Assembly (NCBI GenBank): GCA_965223825.1
Contig: OZ245018.1
Span: forward strand, 2,976,001-3,040,000
Direction of reading: 5' to 3'
Origin: CAJXQU01 sp965223825
GTDB taxonomy: Bacteria; Pseudomonadota; Gammaproteobacteria; CAJXQU01
Length of the DNA: 64,000 nucleotides
Below the pieces are notes generated by a model. The model did not search any database, was not told the DNA's origin, and was given only the letters and a program-made list of their open reading frames with translations. Positions 52,659 to 61,408 of this stretch are shown here, piece after piece. Position numbers and translations under genes: made by a program. How positions within the stretch are numbered: the stretch's first letter is position 1; each line of letters opens with the position of its first letter.

Positions 52659-53642
52659 TTATTGATCTCTTTCTACACTTTTTTCAGCCTGTAATTTACT
52701 TTTGGTAAAAAACTGATCTAACGACGTACCTTGGCTTAAATTGTAATCTGGCGATTTCACTAATAAGGCATACTTCGGACTAGGATCGAACTCATCACTT
52801 AATAGCTGCTCATCCAAAAGATAAATCGCAACACCTGTCGTTGCCAAGACACCTGCAATCACAAGCCGAGATTGCTGACTCAAATGCGTACTAACTGCGA
52901 GATGTTGGTAAACCATCCAACAAAAAATCACACCAATCAACAGCGTGATCGCTTTACTGAATAAGCCATCCCACGCAAAAGTATAAAAAAGATAAGACAA
53001 CAAAATCGCGAAAAACATAGCGGTAATATTCGCAACAATAAATATTCCCGCATGTTGAATAAATGAAAGCCGATCTGTCATTATTTTACTGAATAATGAC
53101 CACAACCCAGCCCAAACAACGACAATTAAAACGCCCGTTAAAACCTCACCAGATAGTCGTGCACCGGTTAATTTAATCGGTGTTTCTAGATACACATCAA
53201 GCGCAAACAAACCGAGCATCGCCAGCAAAGCACTAAAGACAAAACCGGGATGTCGGGATGACCAAAACTTATCTCCAAGTAAGATCCGATCTTGTGCCGT
53301 TTTATCTAACGCTTCTTGCGGATATCGAAATCGTAAACGGGTTTGACCAAGTTTAATAACTTGTTTCGCTTCAACCTGAAACGTCTCATCGAGATAATGT
53401 TTTTTCTTTATAAAAAAACCATTCGTACTTTTTAAATCGTTGATAATAAATTTATTATTTTCAAATGTAACTGAGAGATGTTTTGTTGATATAAATTCAT
53501 CGTCCAGAATAATATCGTTGTCAAAACCACGCCCAATAGTGAATGCCGGTGAATTCAAACTAAAGCGTTGCAAGACACGATGATGCGCGTCAACAACCTC
53601 AACATAAACGAGCGGCTTACTTTCGCTGATCACGGTTTCCAT
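52659..53642 (-). CDS. FHA-domain membrane protein
   Basis: Residues about 15-110 form a forkhead-associated domain, a phosphothreonine-binding module. The signature is complete: FTIGRGFDNDIILDDEFISTKHLSV, then INDLKSTNGFFI (conserved GR, S, H and N residues). The rest has five membrane helices (about 135-275) and a short hydrophilic tail. The domain would face the cytoplasm. It overlaps the end of the serine protease gene by 13 bases and is the last gene of the perM-hda-protease-FHA group. No Ser/Thr kinase or phosphatase is encoded in the window. Confidence 0.85.
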   Translation of the reverse strand: METVISESKPLVYVEVVDAHHRVLQRFSLNSPAFTIGRGFDNDIILDDEFISTKHLSVTFENNKFIINDLKSTNGFFIKKKHYLDETFQVEAKQVIKLGQTRLRFRYPQEALDKTAQDRILLGDKFWSSRHPGFVFSALLAMLGLFALDVYLETPIKLTGARLSGEVLTGVLIVVVWAGLWSLFSKIMTDRLSFIQHAGIFIVANITAMFFAILLSYLFYTFAWDGLFSKAITLLIGVIFCWMVYQHLAVSTHLSQQSRLVIAGVLATTGVAIYLLDEQLLSDEFDPSPKYALLVKSPDYNLSQGTSLDQFFTKSKLQAEKSVERDQ

Positions 53643-54910
53643 TGCACGCTCTCCATATAATTTCTAGCGAACTGCAGGGCGTTCTCCAGACTCACGCCGG
53701 AAAGATAAAACGTACTTTGTAACACTTCATCATTATCCGCGAGTACAACTGCAGTAAGCCAAGCATCGTAAAGATCAGGTAGTTTTTTATACGTTCGCGT
53801 GCACAATACGAGACGAGAATCTGTGGCTTCCACAGCGTCTTTTGCGAGATGTGAAACGAGATCAGAACGACATGAAAAATCTGACACCATTTCTTCATCA
53901 GCTTGATAAGACAGTCGCGCCGCTTGAACCCTTTTCTCAATTATGGCGAAAAAACGATGTTTACTTAAACCGCGGGATTGATATAGATCATGCTGATATT
54001 CGATCAAGCCCGTACGCTGTTGTGGCGATAAATAGATTTCATCTTCTGTGCGACAGATTTGATACGTCTGCTCGAATAAAATCCGATCACGTTTTTCTGT
54101 TCCGCCCCAACACTTCATGAACGAGCCGAGCTTACCGGGCAAAACATAATCCGCCATCTGCAACACATTCAAAGGTTGAGATGTTAAAGCGGTCATATAA
54201 CCCGCCTGATTACGCATAATCTGATCACGAATCACACCTAAAAAATCCGTAGATGATGAAACTTCGGTTTGCTCAGCCACCATCGCTTCTACGTATTCAA
54301 CCGGGACGAGAAAACTTAATTGATTACCTGCAGCGGATACATTGACACCGATCACCTCACCTTGTTGATCGAGCACTGGGCCTCCGCTCATTCCGGCATT
54401 TACAGAGCCGGTAAAGTGAATTTTTTTATACAACGATTTTTCTAAAAAACCATTAAACGTTCCTTCAACAATCGACATGCCAATATCATGCGGATTGCCG
54501 AACGAATACAGCTGCTCACCTTGGCGTAAGGTTCGCGTTGAAAAACGTAACGCTGGCTTTTTTAAGGTTGTTGATCGCAATAGGGCCAGATCGTGCACTA
54601 CATCGATCGCGATCAAGTCTAGATCACCTTGTTCTTTATCGTTTACCCAGTACTTGATCACATGCCGTTCGGGTTTGTAGACCCAGTCTGCGATCACATG
54701 AAAGTTGGTGACGACAAGTCCCGCTTCATCGATCACGAAAGCAGACCCAATAGAAGATTTGGAGTTACTTAATCGGTCTAACAAACGCACTTGTAAAACG
54801 CTGTGTTGATGCGCTGAAAAAATCGCTTCTGTTGAAGGTGTGATCAGATCATTTTCTGCAGAAACAATATTCGCAAACGCAACACACCAAATAAAAATTA
54901 AAATCCTCAT
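53630..54910 (-). CDS. Secreted trypsin-like serine protease with novel C-terminal domain
   Basis: A signal peptide (residues 1-18, cleavage near VSAEN) is followed by a chymotrypsin-fold protease domain (about 30-215). The triad is readable: H71 in VVTNFHVIADW, D107 in VVHDLALLRS and S175 in NAGMSGGPVL. It resembles the HtrA protease domain but has no PDZ domain. Instead residues about 230-426 form a Cys-containing, mostly helical domain that I do not recognise. The protein should be periplasmic. It overlaps hda by four bases and the FHA gene by 13, so it is coupled to both. Confidence 0.85.
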   Translation of the reverse strand: MRILIFIWCVAFANIVSAENDLITPSTEAIFSAHQHSVLQVRLLDRLSNSKSSIGSAFVIDEAGLVVTNFHVIADWVYKPERHVIKYWVNDKEQGDLDLIAIDVVHDLALLRSTTLKKPALRFSTRTLRQGEQLYSFGNPHDIGMSIVEGTFNGFLEKSLYKKIHFTGSVNAGMSGGPVLDQQGEVIGVNVSAAGNQLSFLVPVEYVEAMVAEQTEVSSSTDFLGVIRDQIMRNQAGYMTALTSQPLNVLQMADYVLPGKLGSFMKCWGGTEKRDRILFEQTYQICRTEDEIYLSPQQRTGLIEYQHDLYQSRGLSKHRFFAIIEKRVQAARLSYQADEEMVSDFSCRSDLVSHLAKDAVEATDSRLVLCTRTYKKLPDLYDAWLTAVVLADNDEVLQSTFYLSGVSLENALQFARNYMESVQWKP

Positions 54911-55626
54911 GAAATAGAATCGAGGAATTTACTGACGAAGCGAACGGTCAGTTTACGTTGAGCCGCCAGGCTGGCGGTGTCGAGCTTATCGAGATAGGAA
55001 CACAAGACATGCATGTCCCTTGGTAATCGTCTGATCATGAACTCCCCCACGTCATTCGGCAGATCGAAATTTCGTACCGCAGCACGCTGCTGTAGCACGG
55101 ATATCTTGTCATGATCCGATAAATCTTGCACCTGATAGATCAACCCCCAATTCATACGCGAAGCAAGATCAGGTAATGAGAAGTCTATTTGTGCAGGGGC
55201 ATTAAGCGCGGAGAGAATGAGTGTGTTGCCGACCTCGCGCGATCGGTTAAATAAATGAAACAGCGCTTGCTCCCAGTCGCGATCGCCAGCAATTTGCTCA
55301 ACATCATCCAAACAGACGTAGGATAACGTTTCAAGACCTTGCAAAATTTCTGGGTCAAACCTTTTCCGATCAGTGAAAGATAAATAAACCGATGTTTTTT
55401 TTTGTTCTGAAGCCGCCTGACAAATTGCCTGTAACAAATGACTTTTACCGACCCCTTCCGCACCATGCAGAAAAACACACAATCCTTCTGCCGGGACAGG
55501 CTCTAATGTGATCAGGCCGAGTAAGGCATCGTATATTTCGAGATTGGATCCCGGCAAGTAGCGCGCAAAGGTGTAGGCGTCATCGCGACCAAACGTCAAC
55601 GGTAATTGCTTTGGCGTTAGACTCAT
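54907..55626 (-). CDS. hda: DnaA-related regulatory protein Hda
   Basis: Hda, with the sliding clamp, stimulates ATP hydrolysis by DnaA so that replication does not re-initiate. The 239-residue AAA+ protein lacks a DNA-binding domain. The beginning MSLTPKQLPLTFGRDDAYTF includes the clamp-binding QLPLTF; the Walker A loop is HGAEGVGKSHLL, Walker B is YVCLDDVEQIAGD, and the sensor/arginine region includes LPDLASRMNWGLIYQV. It overlaps perM by four bases, the usual perM-hda neighbourhood. Confidence 0.95.
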   Translation of the reverse strand: MSLTPKQLPLTFGRDDAYTFARYLPGSNLEIYDALLGLITLEPVPAEGLCVFLHGAEGVGKSHLLQAICQAASEQKKTSVYLSFTDRKRFDPEILQGLETLSYVCLDDVEQIAGDRDWEQALFHLFNRSREVGNTLILSALNAPAQIDFSLPDLASRMNWGLIYQVQDLSDHDKISVLQQRAAVRNFDLPNDVGEFMIRRLPRDMHVLCSYLDKLDTASLAAQRKLTVRFVSKFLDSIS

Positions 55627-56693
55627 GGGGCCGGTGTATAAAACTGGCTGCCTTTATAGAGTTCTTTCCAATGACGTAGGATTACCACGATCACCGCCGC
55701 AACAGGCAGCGCCAGTAAGACACCAAAGAAACCAAATAACTGACCACCGGCCATCACCGCAAAAATCACCGCGACGGGGTGCAAGCCGATGCGATCACCA
55801 ACCAATAGCGGCGACAGCACCATGCCCTCAAGCATCTGTCCAATACCGAACACGATCGCAACATACACAAGATGGATTCCATCTTGAAACTGCATCACTG
55901 CGGCAACTCCCGCAACAATAATTCCCACGAGAAAACCGAGGTATGGGACGAAACTAACCAACCCGGCCAGACCGCCGATCAGGAAAGACAGATCAAGTCC
56001 AACCAACATCAAGCCAACACAATAAATAATCGCGAGAACGATCATGACCGAAAGCTGACCACGGAAGAACTCCGCTAGCACTTCATCACATTCTTTCGCT
56101 AAACGTGACACCGTACCTTCCACTTTGCGTGGTAAGAGATCGTGAATTTTCTCGATCAGGATGTCCCAATCACGGAGCAGATAAAACGTCACTACCGGAA
56201 TCAACAACAGATACGCAAGCCAATTGACGATGGCCAAACCGGACTGCGTTATCTTGCCGAGCATTCCGTCTAATGCGCCGCTAAAACTTTGCCAGTTACC
56301 CATTAGCGCGCGTTTGAAGGCACTCGTGTCGAGGGTCGGTGTTTCGAATCCTGCAAAACCGGCAACCTTCGGTAGGATCGTCGCTTGAAACCAGTCAACC
56401 CAATCTGGGAATTTTTCGATCAAAACGCCAATTTGCTTTTGCAAAAGCGGGATCATGATCAGCAAGAAAACCATAAACAACACAAACATAATGCAGAAAA
56501 CGATCGCGACGCCTAACGTGCGGGAGACTTTACGCGCTTCTAATCGATCCACCAACGGATCGCCGAGATACGCCAGAAACGCACTGATCATAAACGGTGT
56601 CAGCACGGGTGAGAGTAAATAGAGCAACCAGCCGATCACGAGGAAAACACCTAACGCTAACCATTTTTCCGAATCACTTAAATGTCCAAACAC
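55623..56693 (-). CDS. AI-2E family transporter, PerM-like permease
   Basis: An eight-helix membrane protein of the AI-2E/PerM/TqsA family. The 356-residue sequence has the conserved N-terminal pair of helices (LVIGWLLYLLSPVLTPFMISAFLAYLGDPLVDRLEARKVSRTLGVAIVF), a central soluble part, and the typical LVGLDLSFLIGGLAGLVSFVPYLGFLVGIIVAG near the C-terminus. The substrate is unknown for most members. It is the first gene of an operon with hda and is divergent from purM. Confidence 0.9.
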   Translation of the reverse strand: MFGHLSDSEKWLALGVFLVIGWLLYLLSPVLTPFMISAFLAYLGDPLVDRLEARKVSRTLGVAIVFCIMFVLFMVFLLIMIPLLQKQIGVLIEKFPDWVDWFQATILPKVAGFAGFETPTLDTSAFKRALMGNWQSFSGALDGMLGKITQSGLAIVNWLAYLLLIPVVTFYLLRDWDILIEKIHDLLPRKVEGTVSRLAKECDEVLAEFFRGQLSVMIVLAIIYCVGLMLVGLDLSFLIGGLAGLVSFVPYLGFLVGIIVAGVAAVMQFQDGIHLVYVAIVFGIGQMLEGMVLSPLLVGDRIGLHPVAVIFAVMAGGQLFGFFGVLLALPVAAVIVVILRHWKELYKGSQFYTPAP

Positions 56694-56885
56694 GTGTCTT
56701 CCCCTGTTCTAATTGAATGTTGCTCTGCCGCGACGCAAACGCTATGTCATCGACCTTATTCAAGTCAAGGCCAAGTAATCGCGAACAAAGATGACTTATG
56801 CAGGCCTTCCTTATAAAATCGCATGTCTTTACTCAGCACCGAGCACAAATCCAGCGTACAACGCGGAATATATCAAAGGAATCGC

Positions 56886-57923
56886 ATGACAAAACCCACA
56901 TCCCTCACATATAAGGACGCAGGCGTCGATATCGACAGCGGCAATCAATTGGTTGATCGTATCAAACCGATGGTGAAACGCACGCACCGTCCCGGCGTGA
57001 TGGGCAATGTTGGCGGTTTCGGTGCCTTGTTCAAGCTCAAAGATGCCGGTTACGAAAACCCAATATTAGTCTCTGGCACCGATGGTGTTGGGACAAAACT
57101 GCGCCTCGCCATCGAAAGTGGCAAGCACGACACGATCGGTATTGATCTGGTCGCCATGTGTGTCAACGACTTAATCGTACAAGGCGCTGAGCCACTATTT
57201 TTTCTTGATTATTACGCCACCTCTAGTCTCGATGTAGCGATCGCGGCTGACGTCGTCAACGGCATTGCGACTGGTTGTGAACAGTCCGGCTGTGCGCTGA
57301 TCGGCGGTGAAACGGCGGAAATGCCCGACATGTACAGCAAAGGCGATTACGATCTGGCCGGGTTCTGCGTCGGCGTGGTGGAAGAGGATGAGATCATCGA
57401 TGGCACGCAAGTAAAAGCCGGCGACCAGCTGATCGGTCTCGCCTCAAGCGGTCCACATTCCAACGGCTATTCATTGATCAGAAAAGTCCTCGAAGTCTCT
57501 AACACACCGCTCGATAAGGATTTCAACGGACGCCCAATCGGCGACGTACTACTCGAACCAACACGCCTCTACGTCAAACCCTTACTGGATGTGATCAGCA
57601 AACATGACATTCACGCCCTCGCGCACATTACCGGCGGCGGATTATTAGAGAACATTCCCCGTGTCATGCCCGATGATTGCGCAGCGGTGATCGATGCTGA
57701 CAGCTGGGAGACACCTGCGATCTTCGACTGGCTGCAAGCACAAGGTAATATCGATCAAATCGAAATGTACCGCACCTTCAATTGCGGCGTCGGCATGGTA
57801 CTCGTCGTCAACCCGACCGACAGCGACGCGATCCTGTCTCGATTACGTGAACTTGGCGAAACCGCTAACGTGATCGGTAAAATAGAAGCACGTGCTGAAC
57901 GCGATCACGTCATCATCAACTAA
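56886..57923 (+). CDS. purM: Phosphoribosylformylglycinamidine cyclo-ligase
   Basis: PurM closes the imidazole ring (AIR synthesis) in purine biosynthesis. The 345-residue protein has SLTYKDAGVDIDSGNQLVDRIKPMVKRT, GFGALFKL, VSGTDGVGTKLRLA (ATP-binding), IGGETAEMPDMY and HITGGGLLENIPRV. The ATG at 56886 follows AAAGGAA and matches the family start; 21 upstream codons are ignored. Usually purN follows purM; here yicC follows instead. Confidence 0.97.
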   Translation: MTKPTSLTYKDAGVDIDSGNQLVDRIKPMVKRTHRPGVMGNVGGFGALFKLKDAGYENPILVSGTDGVGTKLRLAIESGKHDTIGIDLVAMCVNDLIVQGAEPLFFLDYYATSSLDVAIAADVVNGIATGCEQSGCALIGGETAEMPDMYSKGDYDLAGFCVGVVEEDEIIDGTQVKAGDQLIGLASSGPHSNGYSLIRKVLEVSNTPLDKDFNGRPIGDVLLEPTRLYVKPLLDVISKHDIHALAHITGGGLLENIPRVMPDDCAAVIDADSWETPAIFDWLQAQGNIDQIEMYRTFNCGVGMVLVVNPTDSDAILSRLRELGETANVIGKIEARAERDHVIIN

Positions 57924-57935
57924 AGGAGCGCCACC

Positions 57936-58799
57936 ATGCCATTAAGCATGACTGCATTTGCACGTCACGGAAACGAAGGAGAGTGGGGCGAAGCCGTCTG
58001 GGAACTGCGGTCAGTGAACAACCGCTATCTCGACGTCAACTTACGCCTGCCAGAGGAACTGCGCGGCTTAGAGAGCCAATTCCGCGATCGTCTCGCGGCA
58101 AAACTCAAACGTGGCAAAATCGACGGTACCTTACGGTTCACACCCGCGGTTCGGCAAGAGTCACTTAACGTCAATATTGAGCTGGTTAAACAACTCTCTG
58201 AAGCGACAAAAAAAATCGCAAATGAAGTGTATGAAACGACACCACTGAATCCACTCGAAGTCATGCGTTGGCCCGGCGTATTAGAAACACCCGAGCTTGA
58301 TATGGAGCAAACAGCAAAAGCGCTTGGCGAGTTGATGGAAACCACTATCGACACGCTCATCGATACACGCAAACGCGAAGGCCAGAAAATGGCCGATACG
58401 ATCAACGCACGCTGCAGCAGCGCCGCGACTGAGGTCGCAAAAATTCGCGAACAGATGCCGAACATTATTCAGGCGCAAAAAACCAAATTAATCGAACGCG
58501 TCGAAGAACTCGCGAGTAAATTCGATGAAAACCGCATGGAACAAGAAATCGCGCTACTGGTGCAAAAGCTTGATGTGGAAGAAGAACTTGATCGCTTAGA
58601 AACACACATCGAAGAAGTACAACGCGTGATGAATCAAGATGGCCCGGTTGGACGACGCCTTGACTTTCTCATGCAAGAAATGAATCGCGAAGCCAATACA
58701 CTCGGCTCAAAATCCGTCAGCGTCATGAGCACGGAAACCTCGATCAGCTTGAAAGTGTTAATCGAACAAATGCGGGAGCAGATCCAAAACATCGAATAG
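57936..58799 (+). CDS. yicC: YicC family endoribonuclease
   Basis: A 287-residue YicC family protein. It begins MPLSMTAFARHGNEGEWGEAVWELRSVNNRYLDVNLRLPE, the conserved N-terminal domain, and ends with the DUF1732-type segment (DFLMQEMNREANTLGSKSVSVM) followed by the C-terminal helix LKVLIEQMREQIQNIE. YicC proteins are single-strand endoribonucleases that affect RNA turnover. The ribosome site is AAGGAG. It is the last core gene before the integrase, 12 bases after purM. Confidence 0.93.
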   Translation: MPLSMTAFARHGNEGEWGEAVWELRSVNNRYLDVNLRLPEELRGLESQFRDRLAAKLKRGKIDGTLRFTPAVRQESLNVNIELVKQLSEATKKIANEVYETTPLNPLEVMRWPGVLETPELDMEQTAKALGELMETTIDTLIDTRKREGQKMADTINARCSSAATEVAKIREQMPNIIQAQKTKLIERVEELASKFDENRMEQEIALLVQKLDVEEELDRLETHIEEVQRVMNQDGPVGRRLDFLMQEMNREANTLGSKSVSVMSTETSISLKVLIEQMREQIQNIE

Positions 58800-58825
58800 T
58801 TTTTTTACCCGTCCAAGAATGTCTT

Positions 58826-58866
58826 AAAAGCCCTGTTATTTGCTTGTAAATACAGGGCTTTTTTAT
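58826..58866 (+). terminator. Intrinsic terminator after yicC
   Basis: AAAAGCCCTGT and ACAGGGCTTTT pair around a 15-base loop and are followed by a T-rich tract. The string CCCGTCCAA occurs on both sides (58808-58816 and 58870-58878). This could be an attachment-site trace, but nine bases are too few to be sure. Confidence 0.85.
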
Positions 58867-58918
58867 TTTTCCCGTCCAAATCGGTTTGCAGATGTCCGTT
58901 ACCAACTGCCTGTTTAGT

Positions 58919-58991
58919 GGTGGGCAGAATGGTGGGCAGTCCCCTTATTTTTGCTCAATAAGCATTTTGCGGTGAGCAAATTGGTGGGCAG
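58919..58991 (+). repeat. Paired GGTGGGCAG repeats before the integrase: candidate arm-type or operator sites
   Basis: GGTGGGCAG lies at 58919 and 58931; a diverged copy GGTGAGCAA at 58971 and GGTGGGCAG at 58983. Each pair has 12-base spacing, and the two 21-base units (52 bases apart) agree in 18 of 21 positions. Such repeats in front of P4-type integrase genes serve as arm sites for the integrase or for autoregulation. Confidence 0.65.
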
Positions 58992-59034
58992 CCATTATTG
59001 CCCCCTCCGTTATTTCAGCAACTATGGAGTAAAC

Positions 59035-60276
59035 ATGGGAAAACTCACAGCAAAACAGGTTATTGCATACAGCAAAGCCGACCCCAAAAAATATTCAGAT
59101 GGTGAAGGGCTATACTTTTGCGTCCGCAAACAAGGCTCGCCTTACTGGATGATCCGCTACACCACAGCCAAAGGAAGACGAGAAGCAACCTTGGGGCAAT
59201 TTCCTTTAATGTCATTGGCAGACGCCAGAATTACCGCCGCATACTTTCGAAAGGAAGTACGTGACGGCGTAGATCCTCTTCTGGAAAAACAAAAAATCGA
59301 GTTACCTGACATTGAAACCGTGGATCAACTGTTTCATGACTGGTATCGAACCGATCTGAGTCGGCGACTAAAGCACCCAAAGATTCCGTATCGGGTTTAC
59401 ACCAAAGACATAAGCCCAGTCATTGGTATTAAGTGTATTGCTGAAGTGACAGCACGCGACGTGCGCGAAGTATTAGAGCGCATTCGAGAAAGTAACCGCC
59501 CTACCATTGCCAACGATACCTTGATGTACATGAAGCAGCTGTTTCGACATGCGATAAAGCTCGACTTAACGCTGAACAACCCAGCCGCAGCATTTACCGT
59601 GGACGATGCCGGTGGCGTGGAGTCCAGTAAAGACAGGATGCTCAGCAAAGAGGAAATTCACTACGCCTTTAGCGTGTTTCATACCCATATCAATAGCTTT
59701 GGCCGCGACAACTACCTCGCTTGCTGCCTGTTTTTGGTGTTGGGCGTGCGCAAAAGCGAATTGTGCGAAGCCATGTGGCGTGAGATGGATTTAACCACGG
59801 GCGTATGGGACCTACCCAAAGAACGAAGTAAAACTGGCGTGCCGATAAGTATTCCCTTACCGCGCCAAGCCATTGACTGGTTTAACGAGCTGCAAATCCG
59901 CGCTTGTGGCTCGCCTTATGTTTTCCCAGCCAGACGAGCAAGCCATCATGGGGCCAGATACACTGAACCGTGCCATTTCTAAACTCTTTGGTCGCGAGCC
60001 TGGGCGCAAAAACAGCCACCCAATAAAATGGGCAAGCTTGAACACTTCACCGTACACGATTTACGCCGCACCTTTCGCAGCCTTGCCGCCTCTTTGGGCA
60101 TTGCAGGCAACGTAGCCGAACGCTGTCTTAACCATAAGCTAAAAGGCGTTGAGGGTATCTACGACCGCCACGATTACTTTGAAGAGCGCCGAATTGCCCA
60201 TCAAACCGTGGCTGATGTGGTTGAACCACTGGTGCACTTTGAACCCGCTTCACACCACCACACAGGAGGGCGTTAA
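59035..60276 (+). pseudogene. P4-type tyrosine integrase, reading frame broken by two compensating indels
   Basis: A site-specific recombinase with an N-terminal DUF4102 arm-binding domain (MGKLTAKQVIAYSKAD to about residue 85), a core-binding domain and a catalytic domain with the first arginine in VLGVRKSELCEAMWREMD. The ATG at 59035 has GGAG in front; an upstream frame to 58951 is less likely. After ARRASHH the frame is lost: the family sequence MGPDTLNRAISKLFGREP lies in the +1 frame, and MGKLEHFTVHDLRRT with LNHKLKGVEGIYDRHDY (histidine, second arginine, tyrosine) is back in the first frame from 60028. One extra base near 59947 and one missing A in the AAAA run at 60025-60028 explain it. 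As read the protein stops at 59982 without the catalytic end. Confidence 0.85.
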
Positions 60277-60277
60277 C

Positions 60278-60376
60278 ATGCAACTGATGATACGACTCGC
60301 CCCCATTACCTTTCCAATAGCCATGCTGGCAGGCCTTGGTTGGTGTATTGGCATTGCCTTACTCGGTATTGCCTGA
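60278..60376 (+). CDS. Small hydrophobic protein, unknown
   Basis: A 32-residue ORF with a strong AGGAGGG ribosome site, almost entirely one membrane helix (LAPITFPIAMLAGLGWCIGIALLGIA). It starts right after the integrase stop, and its TGA overlaps the ATG of the next ORF (TGATG). That arrangement and the ribosome site make it likely to be translated, but I cannot name a family. Possibly a small membrane protein of the mobile element. Confidence 0.55.
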   Translation: MQLMIRLAPITFPIAMLAGLGWCIGIALLGIA

Positions 60377-60582
60377 TGGTATTCGTGGTACTCGCTCCTT
60401 GGCTGACGCTAAAACTCACGTTCTACGTGATTATCAGTTTAGGACGCAAACTGGGGCTCATCCCGCCTGCACGCCCAACGCACAGCCTAAGTTATGAAGA
60501 ATCACTCTATTGGTTCAGAGTATTGGCCTTCTTCGATGACAAACGCAGCCGCTTGCCGAAAAGGCCCATCAGGCGAAACTAA
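60376..60582 (+). CDS. Small membrane protein, unknown
   Basis: 68 residues, with one hydrophobic segment (about 2-28) and a soluble tail containing SLSYEESLYWFRVLAFFDDKRSRLPKRP. Its start codon overlaps the preceding stop, so it is probably translated by re-initiation. Family unknown; it belongs to the mobile region by position. Confidence 0.5.
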   Translation: MVFVVLAPWLTLKLTFYVIISLGRKLGLIPPARPTHSLSYEESLYWFRVLAFFDDKRSRLPKRPIRRN

Positions 60583-61408
60583 CTAGCCCCCCATTTGGTC
60601 ACTTACCGTGGGCAGTTGGGACAATGGGGCAACACTTAATAAAGCGAGCTTTAGAAAGTGAATAAGAGGAAATTAAACTGCCCCAATGAATGGGGCAATT
60701 GGGGCGTTGATTGACAAAATAGGTCACTAAACATAATCTTCAAGCCAATATGGCCGACGCCTCTGCATTTCTGTACGCGTCGGTTCTCATTTCGCCTTGT
60801 CACTATTCAGCCATTGCTTTTCCTATCGATAGCTCGCTTACAAAAAACCACATCCAGCATTAAGCTAAATCAACCAACCCAATTACTTACTTTGATCAGC
60901 TGATGCAATCCCCCCTAGGCGTCATTTGCTAATCCATGAGTTTCAACAGCCGCCACACACTTCCCCATGCCTTTACCCCCCATACGCCAAAACCACTATC
61001 CGTTTGGCTTTTGGATCGAAACGCCAAACAGGGAAATTAGCCCATTTACTGTTTGGCGTCTCGATTGAAATCCAACGCTGCTAAGCCTTGCCGGTACTGG
61101 CACAAAGCAAGATTTGGTACTTTTTGCACCCTAAACCAACCTCGAATCCAAAGTACAAACCGTTTGTTTTTTCTAACCCAGAATGCAAACGATCGTTTGG
61201 CGTCTCGATTTTTTTGCACTAGCCAAATGCCGCCAAACAGAGCCGCATTGGACGATATATTTCAATCAGTTAGCCGCGCACAGGTCATCAGGACAAACCG
61301 ATTTGACTGGTTAGTTTGATGGCCATTTCTTTCATCTATTTCACCACCGAGTCTGCACCCGACCAATGAAAATAGACGGCATGAAAAACCAACAAGGTAA
61401 TAAGTGAC
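60583..61408 (+). other. Repeat-rich region without convincing genes
   Basis: About 830 bases of the mobile region. At 60679-60697 TGCCCCA and TGGGGCA pair around five bases, and TGGGGCA/TTGGGGC words recur nearby (60622, 60689, 60698). The second half holds several copies of GTTTGGCG-TCTCGAT and its complement (listed separately). An open frame at 61053-61319 crosses these repeats and looks like chance. Just before the next gene an ATG at 61319 opens only 16 codons. Promoter or replication functions are possible but not shown. Confidence 0.6.
61015..61238 (+). repeat. Inverted and direct repeats, CTGTTTGGCGTCTCGAT
   Basis: ATCGAAACGCCAAACAG (61015-61031) and CTGTTTGGCGTCTCGAT (61049-61065) form an inverted repeat with 17-base arms, one mismatch and a 17-base loop. 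A third copy, CGTTTGGCGTCTCGAT, at 61195-61210 is followed by a T run, and a short inverted copy CGCCAAACAG lies at 61229-61238. Spaced copies in both orientations suggest binding sites of an element-encoded protein, an origin, or a terminator for the last copy. Confidence 0.6.

Noticed and set aside
61053..61319. 88-codon open frame in the repeat region
   Set aside because: It is translated straight through the GTTTGGCG repeats, has low-complexity composition and no ribosome site.
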